The notes under the pieces are model-generated. The model was not told the origin of the DNA and did no database searches. It saw only the letters and a program-made list of their open reading frames with translations. The translations under genes and the position numbers were made by a program. This document shows positions 27,005-38,000 of a stretch of 64,000 nucleotides of DNA, piece by piece. Numbering within the stretch: position 1 is the first letter of the stretch; every line of letters starts with the position of its first letter. Source of the stretch: Deltaproteobacteria bacterium (lineage in GTDB: Bacteria; Myxococcota; Myxococcia; Myxococcales; Anaeromyxobacteraceae); assembly GCA_016214955.1 (NCBI GenBank), contig JACRMN010000012.1, forward strand, positions 609,799 through 673,798. The letters are read 5' to 3'.

Positions 27005-27613
27005 ATGATCCGCATCAACCTCCTCCCGGTACGGGTCTCCAAGAAGAAGGTCGCGGGGCGGCAGCAGCTCTACCTGCTGGCCCTGGCCATCGTCCTCGTC
27101 CTGGTCGGCAACTACGTCTGGTCCAGCACCCGCGCCGAGGCCCTGACCTCCCGCGAGCAGAAGCTGCGCCGCACCAGGGACGAGATCGCCCAGCTCGAGC
27201 GCATCATCGGCGAGGTCAAGAACATCAAGGCCCAGCAACAGGAGCTGAAGGACAAGCTGGCGGTGCTGGAGAAGCTGCGCGCCGGCCGCCAGGGGCCGGT
27301 GAAGGTGCTCGACGAGCTGGCCACCATCATCCCCAAGAAGCTCTGGCTCCGGAAGATGGAGGAGAAGGGCGGGCGCACGGCCTTCGACGGCACGGCGTTC
27401 ACCATCGACGACGTCTCCCAGTTCATGAGCGCGCTGCGCCGCTCTCCCTACTTCCGCGAGGTGGAGCTCAAGAAGACCACGGCCCGGGCCGACAAGCGCT
27501 ACCGGGTGGTCGACTTCACCATCACCGCCAACACCGACTACACGCCGGTCGCACCCGCGACGGCGGCGGCCCCCGGCGCTCCAGCCGCGCCCGCTCCGGC
27601 CCCTGCCAGGTGA
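27005..27613 (+). CDS. pilN: Type IV pilus assembly protein PilN
   Basis: 202 residues, two bases after pilM. The cytoplasmic tail MIRINLLPVR is the conserved PilM-binding INLLP motif. One membrane helix (about 22-40), a periplasmic coiled coil (REQKLRRTRDEIAQLERIIG) and a ferredoxin-like domain follow, and an Ala/Pro tail ends the protein. It pairs with PilO in the inner-membrane alignment complex. Confidence 0.94.
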   Translation: MIRINLLPVRVSKKKVAGRQQLYLLALAIVLVLVGNYVWSSTRAEALTSREQKLRRTRDEIAQLERIIGEVKNIKAQQQELKDKLAVLEKLRAGRQGPVKVLDELATIIPKKLWLRKMEEKGGRTAFDGTAFTIDDVSQFMSALRRSPYFREVELKKTTARADKRYRVVDFTITANTDYTPVAPATAAAPGAPAAPAPAPAR

Positions 27614-27617
27614 CGCC

Positions 27618-28247
27618 ATGGAACAGCTGATCGAGCGCATCGCCAAGGCACCGCTGGGACTCCGCATCGGGGTCGTCGCCGCCATCGCGGTGGCGGTGAC
27701 CGCACTCAACTACTTCGTCGTCGGCGTCCCGACCTTCGGCAGGGCCATCTCCGAGATCGAGCAGCGCATCGCCCGCGCCGACGTCGAGCAGAAGAAGCTC
27801 AACGACGACCTCATCGACAAGACCTCCATCGCCAACAACCTGAACCAGTTCCGGCGCGAGAAGGAGCTCCTGGAGCAGCGGCTGGCAGAGGCCCTCTCGG
27901 AGCTGCCCGAGGAGAAGAAGGTCGACGAGCTGTTGCAGCTCTTCCAGGACCGGGCGGTGAAGGCCGGCCTCGACATCGCCACCATCGAGCCCCAGGCCCC
28001 GCAGAGCGAGGGCTTCTACGCCCGGGTGCCCATTCCCATGACCGTGTCGGGTGGCTTCCACGAGATCGCCACCTTCTACGACTCGCTCTCGCGCCTCCGG
28101 CGCATCGTCAACGTCACCAACATCACCCTGGAACAGCCGAAGGAGGTCTCGGGCAAGGTCACGCTCCAGGCCAAGTTCCTGGTCACCGCCTTCATGTTCG
28201 TCGACCCCAAGCAGCAGAAGGCCGCCAAGCCCGGAGGGAAGCCATGA
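27618..28247 (+). CDS. pilO: Type IV pilus assembly protein PilO
   Basis: 209 residues. Short cytoplasmic start, one membrane helix (about 16-36, LRIGVVAAIAVAVTALNYFV), a long periplasmic coiled coil (SEIEQRIARADVEQKKLNDD onward) and a C-terminal domain with VPIPMTVSGGFHEIATFYDS, a typical PilO block. It forms a heterodimer with PilN and contacts PilP. Its stop overlaps the pilP start (ATGA). Confidence 0.94.
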   Translation: MEQLIERIAKAPLGLRIGVVAAIAVAVTALNYFVVGVPTFGRAISEIEQRIARADVEQKKLNDDLIDKTSIANNLNQFRREKELLEQRLAEALSELPEEKKVDELLQLFQDRAVKAGLDIATIEPQAPQSEGFYARVPIPMTVSGGFHEIATFYDSLSRLRRIVNVTNITLEQPKEVSGKVTLQAKFLVTAFMFVDPKQQKAAKPGGKP

Positions 28248-28753
28248 GCCGCACCCTCCTCCTGCTTTCCGCACTGGCGCTCGCTGCCGCCTGCGGCGGG
28301 CCGTCGAAGCCGCCGCCCCGCGCGCCCGAGGCGCCCAAGACCGCGCCCGCCGCCGCGGCGGCCGCCTCCGACAAGCCGGTGGCCCCGGAGTGGACCTACA
28401 CCTCGGTGGGCAAGCGCGATCCCTTCCGCAGCTTCCTGGCCGAGATCGAGGTCACCGGCCAGGGCGGGCCCAACCGCTGCCCCACGGCGCTGGGCCGCTT
28501 CGAGATCGAGCAGCTCCGCCTGGTGGCGGTCATCACCGGCCTCGACGACCCGGTGGCCATGGTCCAGGCCCCCACCGGCGTGGGGTACTCGATCCGGCGC
28601 GGCGCCTGCATCGGCAAGAACGGCGGGACCGTGGCGGCGGTGCGCTCCGGAGAGGTGGTGGTCTCCGAGTGGGCCGTCCGCGCCGACGGTTCGCGGGACC
28701 GCACCCAGACCATCATGAAGCTGCCCAAGCAGGCGTCGATCACCCAGGAGTAG
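28244..28753 (+). CDS. pilP: Type IV pilus assembly lipoprotein PilP
   Basis: 169 residues. Lipoprotein signal MSRTLLLLSALALAAACGG with the lipid-bearing Cys17, then an Ala/Pro linker and the PilP beta-domain beginning YTSVGKRDPFRSFL, the family hallmark, through LRLVAVITGLDDPVAMVQAP. It bridges PilN/PilO to the periplasmic domains of the secretin PilQ. It overlaps pilO by four bases and ends three bases before pilQ. Confidence 0.94.
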   Translation: MSRTLLLLSALALAAACGGPSKPPPRAPEAPKTAPAAAAAASDKPVAPEWTYTSVGKRDPFRSFLAEIEVTGQGGPNRCPTALGRFEIEQLRLVAVITGLDDPVAMVQAPTGVGYSIRRGACIGKNGGTVAAVRSGEVVVSEWAVRADGSRDRTQTIMKLPKQASITQE

Positions 28754-28756
28754 CCG

Positions 28757-31189
28757 ATGAAGACCGATCGCAAGCGACTTGCCGGACTCGTGCTCGCGGG
28801 TTTGCTCGCGTCCACCGCGGGAGCCGCCGAGCCTGGGCGGGGCGAGCCCAACCAGATCCGCGCCATCGACGTGAGCGACCAGGCGGGCGGCCTGGAGCTG
28901 GCCATCCGCGGCTCGCGGCCGCCCAGCTACACCGTCTTCAAGCTCCAGGACCCGCCGCGGCTGGTGCTCGACCTGGCCGGCGCCGACGTCTCCGGGGTCA
29001 CCTCGCCGCTGAAGGTGAACCGCGCCGGCGTCCGCGAGGTCACCACCGCCCAGTACAAGGACGAGCGCAGCGCCGTGGGCCGCGTCATCATCGCTCTCGA
29101 CGCCGCGGCCCGCTACGAGGTGGCGCCGCGCGGCGAGGCGGTGGTGGTGAAGGTGAGCGGGGCGACCCCGGCCGCGACGCCGACCGCGACCCCGACCCCG
29201 ACCGCGACGCCGACCGCAACCCCGGCCCCGACCGCGACCCCGCAGCCGGCCCGGGCCGAGCCGCGCACGGTCCTCGCCAGCGAGAAGGTGATCGGCGCCG
29301 CGCCCGCCCCGGCCGCGGCCGACAACGTGCTCTCCCGGCGCGTCGACGAGGCGGTGGTGAAGCACCCGGCCAAGGCGCTGCAGGCCGTCCGCTCCGAAGG
29401 CGACAAGGTGACCCTGGCCCTCGACGGCCAGGTGGCCCGCATCGAGATCCTGGAGCTGGCCAACCCGCCGCGGCTGGCGATCGACCTGCACGGCGTGGTG
29501 CGCGCGCCCCGGGCGGCCGTTCCTCTCCACGGCAGCTTCACCCAGGCCCGGTTCGGCAAGGACGCCGGCAAGGTGCGGGTGGTGCTCGACGCCGCCGGCG
29601 ACCTCCCCTCGGTCCAGGTGAAGCGCGTGGCATCCGGCCTGGCCATCGCCCCGCGCGCCGCCCGCCCGCGTGACGCGGCGCCGAAGGCCACCGCCTCGGC
29701 GCCGGCCCCGGTCCGCGACCCCGCGGCCGCTCGCCTGGCCGTCGCCGCTGCGGCGGCACCCGTGGTCGTCGCGCCGCCGGCCGCCGCGGCCCCGGCCGCC
29801 GCCGAGCCGGCCGCGGTCGTGGAGCAGTCGGAGCCGGCCGCCGCCGGCTTCTCCGGCACCGCCCCCGCCTACGCCGCCTCCGGGGCCCCGCAGCGGCGCG
29901 AGTACAGCGGCCGCCGCATCACCCTCGAGTTCCACGACATCGAGATCCGCAACCTGCTGCGGCTCATCGCCGACGTCTCCAAGAAGAACATCGTCGTCGC
30001 CGACGACGTCCAGGGCCGGGTCACCGTCTCGCTGAAGAACGTGCCCTGGGACCAGGCGCTCGACCTGGTGCTCAAGACCAAGGGGCTCGACAAGGAGGAG
30101 CTCGGCAACGTCATCCGCATCGCCAAGTTCGAGGAGATCGCCAAGGAGCAGGAGGCCCGCGCCAAGGCGGCCGCCGCCCGCGCCCCGCTGGTCCCCCTGA
30201 AGGTGCGCCTCATCCCGGTGAACTTCGCCCCGGCCAAGGAGATCGCGGCCCGGGTGAAGGAGGTGCTCACCGAGCGCGGCACCGTCTCCACCGACGACCG
30301 CACCAACGTGCTCATCGTCAAGGACGTCCAGGAGGCGCTGGCCCGCGCCGAGGGGCTGGTGCGCAACCTCGACACCGAGATCCCCCAGGTGCGCATCGAG
30401 AGCCGCATCGTCGAGGCCTCCTCCAACTTCGCCAAGCAGATCGGCGTGCAGTGGGGCGGCAACGCCGGCTTCTCGCAGACCACCGGCAACCCCACCGGCC
30501 TGGTGTTCCCCAACGTCGCCACCGCCACCGGCGGCTCGGGCGGCGGTCCCACCACCGGCACGGCGGGCACGCCCAACTACGCCGTCAACCTCCCCGCGGC
30601 CGTGGGCCAGGGCTCCGGCGGCGCGCTGGGCTTCGTCTTCGGCTCGGCGGGCGGCGCCTTCAACCTCAACCTGCGCATCAGCGCCCTCGAGAACGCCGGC
30701 GTGGTGAAGACCATCTCGGCGCCGAGCGTGGCCACGGTGGACAACCGGGAGGCCACCATCGGCCAGGGCATCTCCATCCCGTTCTCGCAGACCTCGGCCT
30801 CCGGCGTCAGCACCGCCTTCGTCGAGGCCAAGCTGGAGCTCAAGGTCACGCCCCACGTCTCGGCCGACGGCTCCATCCTCATGAAGATCAAGGTCACCAA
30901 CAACCAGCCCAACCCGCAGCTCACCGGCGCCAACGGCCAGCCCTCCATCTCCAAGCGCGAGGCCGACACCGAGGCGCTGGTGAAGGACGGCGAGACCACG
31001 GTCATCGGCGGCATCTACACCCGCCAGACCGCCAACCGCATCAACGAGGTCCCGCTGCTCGGGAAGATCCCGATCCTGGGCTGGTTCTTCCGGTCCAAGA
31101 CCGACAGCGACGACCACACCGAGCTCCTCATCTTCATCACTCCGCGTATCCTGAACCGCGCGGCGACCACCGTCGCCGGCGGCCAGTAG
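28757..31189 (+). CDS. pilQ: Type IV pilus secretin PilQ
   Basis: 810 residues. Signal peptide (MKTDRKRLAGLVLAGLLAST), AMIN domain 1 (about 30-125), a Thr/Pro/Ala repeat linker (about 135-164), AMIN domain 2 (about 205-300), a second Ala/Pro linker, secretin N0/STN (about 388-445), an N1 domain (about 475-560) and the secretin beta-domain to the end, with VPLLGKIPILGWFFRSK and LLIFITPRIL. It forms the outer-membrane pore for the pilus; AMIN domains bind peptidoglycan. Two AMIN domains are usual here. The Thr-Pro linker echoes the one in PilD. Confidence 0.95.
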   Translation: MKTDRKRLAGLVLAGLLASTAGAAEPGRGEPNQIRAIDVSDQAGGLELAIRGSRPPSYTVFKLQDPPRLVLDLAGADVSGVTSPLKVNRAGVREVTTAQYKDERSAVGRVIIALDAAARYEVAPRGEAVVVKVSGATPAATPTATPTPTATPTATPAPTATPQPARAEPRTVLASEKVIGAAPAPAAADNVLSRRVDEAVVKHPAKALQAVRSEGDKVTLALDGQVARIEILELANPPRLAIDLHGVVRAPRAAVPLHGSFTQARFGKDAGKVRVVLDAAGDLPSVQVKRVASGLAIAPRAARPRDAAPKATASAPAPVRDPAAARLAVAAAAAPVVVAPPAAAAPAAAEPAAVVEQSEPAAAGFSGTAPAYAASGAPQRREYSGRRITLEFHDIEIRNLLRLIADVSKKNIVVADDVQGRVTVSLKNVPWDQALDLVLKTKGLDKEELGNVIRIAKFEEIAKEQEARAKAAAARAPLVPLKVRLIPVNFAPAKEIAARVKEVLTERGTVSTDDRTNVLIVKDVQEALARAEGLVRNLDTEIPQVRIESRIVEASSNFAKQIGVQWGGNAGFSQTTGNPTGLVFPNVATATGGSGGGPTTGTAGTPNYAVNLPAAVGQGSGGALGFVFGSAGGAFNLNLRISALENAGVVKTISAPSVATVDNREATIGQGISIPFSQTSASGVSTAFVEAKLELKVTPHVSADGSILMKIKVTNNQPNPQLTGANGQPSISKREADTEALVKDGETTVIGGIYTRQTANRINEVPLLGKIPILGWFFRSKTDSDDHTELLIFITPRILNRAATTVAGGQ
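29163..29249 (+). repeat. Thr/Pro/Ala-coding repeat inside pilQ
   Basis: Degenerate six-base units of CGACCC/CGACGC/CGACCG type encode alternating Ala-Thr-Pro triplets between the two AMIN domains. The codon pattern is close to the pilD repeat, though shorter and less regular. Confidence 0.85.
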
Positions 31190-31198
31190 GGGGTTGCC

Positions 31199-31813
31199 GT
31201 GGACCGCCGAGCCCTTCTCCTCGCCCTGCCCCTCGCCCTGGGCTGTACCGTCCAGGCCCCCTCCGTGGCCCTCACCAAGGTGTGCAGCCCGCCCGACGCC
31301 GCGTCCTGCACCTTCTCCGCCACCTGTGACGCCCAGTTCATCGGCACCATCGCGGTGGACGCCGCCCAGTCCGTCCAGCTCTTCCTGGCGATCGAGGCCG
31401 CCAACCAGGCGCCCAAGAACGGGGACACCAGCGGCGGCCGCGTCAACACCGCCGACGCCTGGCTGCAGGAGATCCGCATCAGCTACGCCGGCCCGCTGGC
31501 GATCCCCCCCGCCGCGCACCGCATCATCCAGCAGGTGCCGGCCAACGGCACCGCGGTGGTGGCGTTCCCGGTGATGGACGTCACCGCCACCACCCTGGGA
31601 GGGGCCACCGAGGCCATCGTCGTCGCCAAGGTGAAGGGCAAGGGGGTCTTCGGCGACGGCAGCGAGTTCGAGACCGCCGAGTACGAGATCCCGGTGAAGG
31701 TGTGCAGCGGGTGCGCCGGTGCGCCGCCGACCTGCCCGGCGGGAGAGGTCCTGGCCACCTGTCCGGGCGCCTGGGGCCAGGCGCCCCTCTCCTTCGCCTG
31801 TACCGGCAACTGA
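31199..31813 (+). CDS. Cysteine-rich lipoprotein of unknown function downstream of pilQ
   Basis: 204 residues from GTG 31199, nine bases after pilQ, with AGGGGGT upstream. MDRRALLLALPLALGC is a lipoprotein signal with lipid-bearing Cys16. Nine or so further cysteines cluster at the start (VCSPPDAASCTFSATC) and end (VCSGCAGAPPTCPAGEVLAT onward). The middle has beta-strand character. It is not a TPR protein, so it does not resemble the M. xanthus pilotin Tgl. A role in PilQ biogenesis or at the pilus base is a guess from position. Confidence 0.75.
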   Translation: MDRRALLLALPLALGCTVQAPSVALTKVCSPPDAASCTFSATCDAQFIGTIAVDAAQSVQLFLAIEAANQAPKNGDTSGGRVNTADAWLQEIRISYAGPLAIPPAAHRIIQQVPANGTAVVAFPVMDVTATTLGGATEAIVVAKVKGKGVFGDGSEFETAEYEIPVKVCSGCAGAPPTCPAGEVLATCPGAWGQAPLSFACTGN

Positions 31814-31839
31814 GTGACGCAGCGCGTCCGGGCCCATCC

Positions 31840-31869
31840 TTGACGCCCGCCAGAGGCGCGGGCTAGAAC
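31840..31869 (+). promoter_or_regulatory. Sigma-70-type promoter of the Roadblock gene
   Basis: TTGACG, 18 bases, TAGAAC. The start would be near 31876, 55 bases before the ATG. It separates the Roadblock/efp/acc genes from the pil operon. Confidence 0.6.
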
Positions 31870-31930
31870 GCACCCGGCCCGCACCCGCGGCGACCGACCA
31901 CGGACCACTCGCGGGAGCGGGACCACCACC

Positions 31931-32290
31931 ATGGGCTTTCGCGAGCACCTCCAGGACGTTTGCCAGGGCGTCGACGGGGCGCTCGCCTGCTCGCTCATGG
32001 GGGTCGACGGCATCGAGGTGGACACCCACATCGCGGCCGAGGCCGAGGTCGACGTCAAGTCGCTGCTGGTGGAGTTCTCCAACCTCTTCCGCGGAGCGGG
32101 CGAGGCGGCGACGGCCAACCAGGCCGGAGGCGTGTCCGAGCTGTCTCTGAACACCGAGAAGCTGTGGACGGTGGCCCGGCTGGTCTCGCCCGAGTACTTC
32201 ATGGCGGTCGCGCTCCGCCCCCAGGGCAACATCGGGAAGGCGCGCTTCCTCCTGCGGATCACGGCCCCCAAGGTGAGGGCCGAGCTCTAG
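31931..32290 (+). CDS. Roadblock/LC7-domain protein (MglB-like fold)
   Basis: 119 residues, a single Roadblock/LC7 domain: an opening helix (FREHLQDVCQGVDGALACSL), GVDGIEVDTH, a helix with VKSLLVEFSNLFRGA and the strand pair ELSLNTEKLWTVARLVSPEY. Bacterial proteins of this fold, such as MglB, regulate Ras-like GTPases. No GTPase gene lies in the window. Its place between pilQ and a SgmX-like gene suggests a link to MglA-type polarity control, but it is probably not MglB itself, which normally sits beside mglA. Confidence 0.82.
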   Translation: MGFREHLQDVCQGVDGALACSLMGVDGIEVDTHIAAEAEVDVKSLLVEFSNLFRGAGEAATANQAGGVSELSLNTEKLWTVARLVSPEYFMAVALRPQGNIGKARFLLRITAPKVRAEL

Positions 32291-32309
32291 GCGAGAGCCG
32301 GCCGGCCCG

Positions 32310-32331
32310 CGGCGGCGCGGAAGCGCCGCCG
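32310..32331 (+). terminator. Strong GC hairpin between the Roadblock gene and efp
   Basis: CGGCGGCGC, loop GGAA, GCGCCGCCG: nine perfect pairs with a stable GNRA-type loop. No T run follows, so it may act as a processing or pausing element rather than a classic terminator. Confidence 0.45.
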
Positions 32332-32376
32332 GACCCCAGGCATTCCCTGGCAACGGAATAGAAGGAGCACGCGAAG

Positions 32377-32949
32377 ATGGCCGACACCCTCGACACATCC
32401 GCCTTCCGGCGGGGGCTCAAGATCGAGATCGACAAGGAGCCCTGGGAGATCGTCGAGTTCCAGCACGTGAAGCCGGGCAAGGGCTCGGCCTTCGTGCGGA
32501 CCCGGATCAAGAACCTCCTCACCGGACGCACCATCGACAAGACGTTCAAGTCCGGTGACGTGGTGGGCAAGCCCGACCTGGACGAGAGGGAGATGCAGTA
32601 CCTCTACAAGGAGGGCGAGCACTACAACTTCATGGACAACAAGTCCTTCGAGCAGACCTTCCTCACCCACGAGCAGATGGGCGAGGCCGCCCACTTCATC
32701 AAGGACAACACCACCACCCACATCCTCTTCTACAACGGGAAGGCGATCGGGGTGACCATCCCCAACGCCATGGACCTGCGGGTGATGAAGTGCGACCCGG
32801 GCGTCCGCGGGGACACGGTGTCGGGGGCCACCAAGCCGGCGACGCTGGAGACCGGCTACGTGGTCAACGTGCCGCTGTTCATCAACGAGGGCGACGTGCT
32901 GCGCATCGACACCCGGACGGGCGAGTACCTGACCCGGGTGGCTGGCTAG
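32377..32949 (+). CDS. efp: Translation elongation factor P
   Basis: 190 residues with the three EF-P beta-barrel domains. The N-terminal loop [12 protein letters not shown] carries Lys35, equivalent to the lysine that EpmA/EpmB-type enzymes modify. The C-terminal domain ends [19 protein letters not shown] relieves ribosome stalling at proline runs; the window encodes many Pro-rich proteins (PilD, PilQ, the SgmX-like TPR protein), a fitting though unproven link. AGAAGGAG precedes the ATG. Confidence 0.97.
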   Translation: MADTLDTSAFRRGLKIEIDKEPWEIVEFQHVKPGKGSAFVRTRIKNLLTGRTIDKTFKSGDVVGKPDLDEREMQYLYKEGEHYNFMDNKSFEQTFLTHEQMGEAAHFIKDNTTTHILFYNGKAIGVTIPNAMDLRVMKCDPGVRGDTVSGATKPATLETGYVVNVPLFINEGDVLRIDTRTGEYLTRVAG

Positions 32950-32986
32950 AGTCGGGACCGGCGGGGGCCGAACCAAAGGAGAACGC

Positions 32987-33508
<522 letters not shown>

Positions 33509-33526
33509 CCGTCCGGAGGGCGCGCC

Positions 33527-34882
<1,356 letters not shown>

Positions 34883-34927
34883 TCGCGTAACCCCGCGAAA
34901 TTCGTAGGCCAGCGGGGCGGGGCTGCC

Positions 34928-34956
34928 TTGACCGACCCCGCTCCATCCACTACCTT
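34928..34956 (+). promoter_or_regulatory. Sigma-70-type promoter of the SgmX-like gene
   Basis: TTGACC, 17 bases, TACCTT: one of the best sigma-70 matches in the window. The start near 34963 gives a leader of about 90 bases with two direct GCCGCGCGG copies. It lets the TPR gene be expressed apart from accBC. Confidence 0.65.
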
Positions 34957-35051
34957 CTTTCCGACAACGCGGGCGCCCGCCGCCGCGCGGCGCCATCCTG
35001 CCGCGCGGGGAACGGCTCCAACCCAGACACCTCGAGATCCGCCCCGGCACG

Positions 35052-38000
35052 ATGGCTGTCGACAAGAACAAGGTCACGGCCGAGGCCACCAGGTACGCGC
35101 AGCGCGGGCAGTGGGACCGGGCCATCAAGTCCTACGAGCGGATCCTGGCCGAGGATCCCAAGGACGTCCGCGCGCTCCTCAAGGTCGGCGAGCTCCACCA
35201 GAAGCGCGGCGACGAGGCCGCGGCAGCCGCCACCTTCGGCCGCGTGGCCGAGGCCTACTCGGAGCAGGGCTTCTTCCTCAAGGCCATCGCCGTCTACAAG
35301 CAGATGATGAAGCTCGCCCCGGAGGACGTCCGGGTCAACGAGCGGCTGGCGGCCCTGTACCAGCAGCTCGGCATCATGAGCGACGCCATGGCCCAGCTGC
35401 AGCTGGTGGCGGCGGCGGCCGAGAAGCAGGGCGACCAGACCAAGCTCTTCGACGTGCTGGGGCGCATGGCCGAGATCGAGCCCGACAACGTGGGCTCGGC
35501 GGTCAAGCTGGGCGAGATCCACGCCCGCGCCGGGCGCACCGCCGAGGCGCTCGACCAGTTCCGCCGGGCCGCCGACCTGCTGCGCAAGGCCAACCGGGCC
35601 GACGAGTACCTGCGGGTCGCCGAGCGCATCGCCTTCCTGGCCCCCGACGACATGGGGCTCACCCGGGAGCTGGCCAACATCTACCTGGCCAAGGGCGACA
35701 CCAAGCGCGCGCTCGCCAAGCTGCAGCTCTGCTTCAAGGCCGACCCCAAGGACATCGACACCCTCAACCTGCTGGCGCAGGCCTTCCGCGACCTGGGGCA
35801 GACCACCAAGACGCTCTCGGTCTACAAGGAGCTGGCCCACGTCTACACGGAGAAGGGGCGGGGCGACGAGGCCCGGGCCACCTGGCGCAAGGTGCTGGAG
35901 CTCGCGCCCGACGACCCGGACGCGGCCGCCGGCCTTGCAGGTCCCGCGGTCGCCCCGCCGCCCCGCGCGCCGCCGCCGCCGGCCGGCCGCGGCGCGGTGA
36001 TCGCGCCACCTCCTCCTCCCGCGGCCCCTGCCGCCCGCGTCGCCGCCGCGCCGCCCCAGGCCCCCACGCCCGCGCCGGCCCGCCCGTCCGCCGCTCCGGG
36101 GCGCGCCCTCGGCCCCGAGGCCATCCCCAAGCTCCTCACCGAGACCGACGTCTACGTGAAGTACGGCCTGCACCAGAAGGCCCTCGACCACCTGCGCAAG
36201 GTCTTCGACATCGACGCCGATCACCTGGACGCGCGCGAGAAGGCGCGCGACATCCGGGCCATGGCCGGCGACGCCACCGGCGCCGCCGAGGAGGCGGCCC
36301 GGGCGCTGCGGATCTGCGTGGAGCGCGGGCTCGCCGACCGGGCAACCGCGGCCCGCGCGCGGCTCCGCGAGATCGCGCCCGCCCACCCCGACCTGGGCGG
36401 CGCCGGCGAGCCTGGCCCGGCCCCCGTCGAGGAGGAGCTGCTCATCGAGCCGGAGGTGACGCCGGCGGAGGTGCCGGCCCAGGAGGTCCAGGAGGACTTC
36501 CTCGTCGAGGCCACGCCGGTCGAGGGGGACGAGCTGGCCCTCACCGGCGCCGAGGTGGGCGTCGAGGAGGTGGTCGACGACGACGAGGCGGCCCTGGCCG
36601 CCGCGCGCACCGACGACGAGCAGGTCGTCGAGGACGAGGTGATCGTCGACGACGAGGGGCCGGTGGTCGACGACGAGCCGCTCGGCCCGCCCCCGGCGGC
36701 CGCGGCCCCCATGCCCTTCCCTGCGCCGCCGCGGCTCACGCCGCCCCCGGCCCCGCCGTCCGACCGGCTGACGCCCACGCCCGGTCCCCCGCCGCTCCTC
36801 CCCACGCCGCCGCCGGTGGCGTCTCCGCCGCGGCTGACGCCGTCGCCCGCGCACCCCAGGCTCACGCCGCAGCCGGTGCGGCCGACGCCGCCGCCGGTCA
36901 CGCCTCCGCCGCGGCTGACGCCGTCGCCCGCGCACCCCAGGCTCACGCCGCCGCCGGTGCGGCCGACACCGCCGCCAGGGCCGCACCCGGTGCCGGGACA
37001 TCCGCAGCCGGTGGCGCGCGTCCACCCGATCCAGGTCGCGGTCCCGGCGCAGCCGGCCGAGCCCTTCGCCATGCCGCCGCCGGCGCCGATGCCGGTGCCC
37101 GTCCCGGCGATGCCGACCGCCGCGCCGCTCCCGCCGCCCCCCGGCCGCTCGGTGCTGCCGGCGCCCCCCCTGCCGTCGGTCGCGCCCGCGGCGCCGCCGC
37201 CTGGCGCCCAGGTCCCCCCGGCTCCGCCGTCCCCCGGGCCGGAGGCGGCCGAGGAGGAGCTGGACCTCACCGACGAGATCGAGGAGGCCGACTTCTTCAT
37301 GCAGCAGGGGCTCTTCGCCGAGGCCCGCGAGGCCCTCTCCAACCTGGCCTCGTTCTACCCCGGTCACTCCCAGGTGGGCGCCAAGCTGGCGGAGCTGGAG
37401 CGGCGCGAGGCAAGCGCCCGCCGGCCCCGGACGGCGACACCGCCTCCGGTGGCGCCCCCCCGGCAAGCCACCCCGCCGCCTGCGCCCCCGCCCTCCGGCG
37501 TCTTCGACATCGGCAAGGAGCTGGCCGACGAGCTGGCCCTGGAGCAGGTGCCGCCGGCGGAGGAGTTCCAGTACACGGTCGAGGAGGTCTTCAGCCAGTT
37601 CAAGAAGGGCGTCTCCCAGGTGGTGAAGGCCGAGGACACCGACACCCACTACGACCTGGGCATCGCCTACAAGGAGATGGGGCTCACCGACGACGCCCTC
37701 AGCGAGTTCGAGACGGCGCTCAAGGGCGCCGGCCCGGCCAAGCAGGTGGACTGCCTCTCGATGATCGGCCTCTGCCGCATGGTCCGCGGCGACGCCGGCG
37801 GGGCCGCCGACGCCTTCCGCCGCGCGCTGCGGCTCGAGGCGGTCCGGCCCGAGGCGGCCCGCGCCCTGCAGTACGAGCTCGCCGCCGCCTACCAGACCCA
37901 GGGGGACACCGAGTCCGCGCTCTGGTACCTGCACAAGGTGGTGCGGGCCGAGCCCGGGTTCCGCGATGCCGCGGCGCGGCTCGCGACCCTGGGCGGCGGG

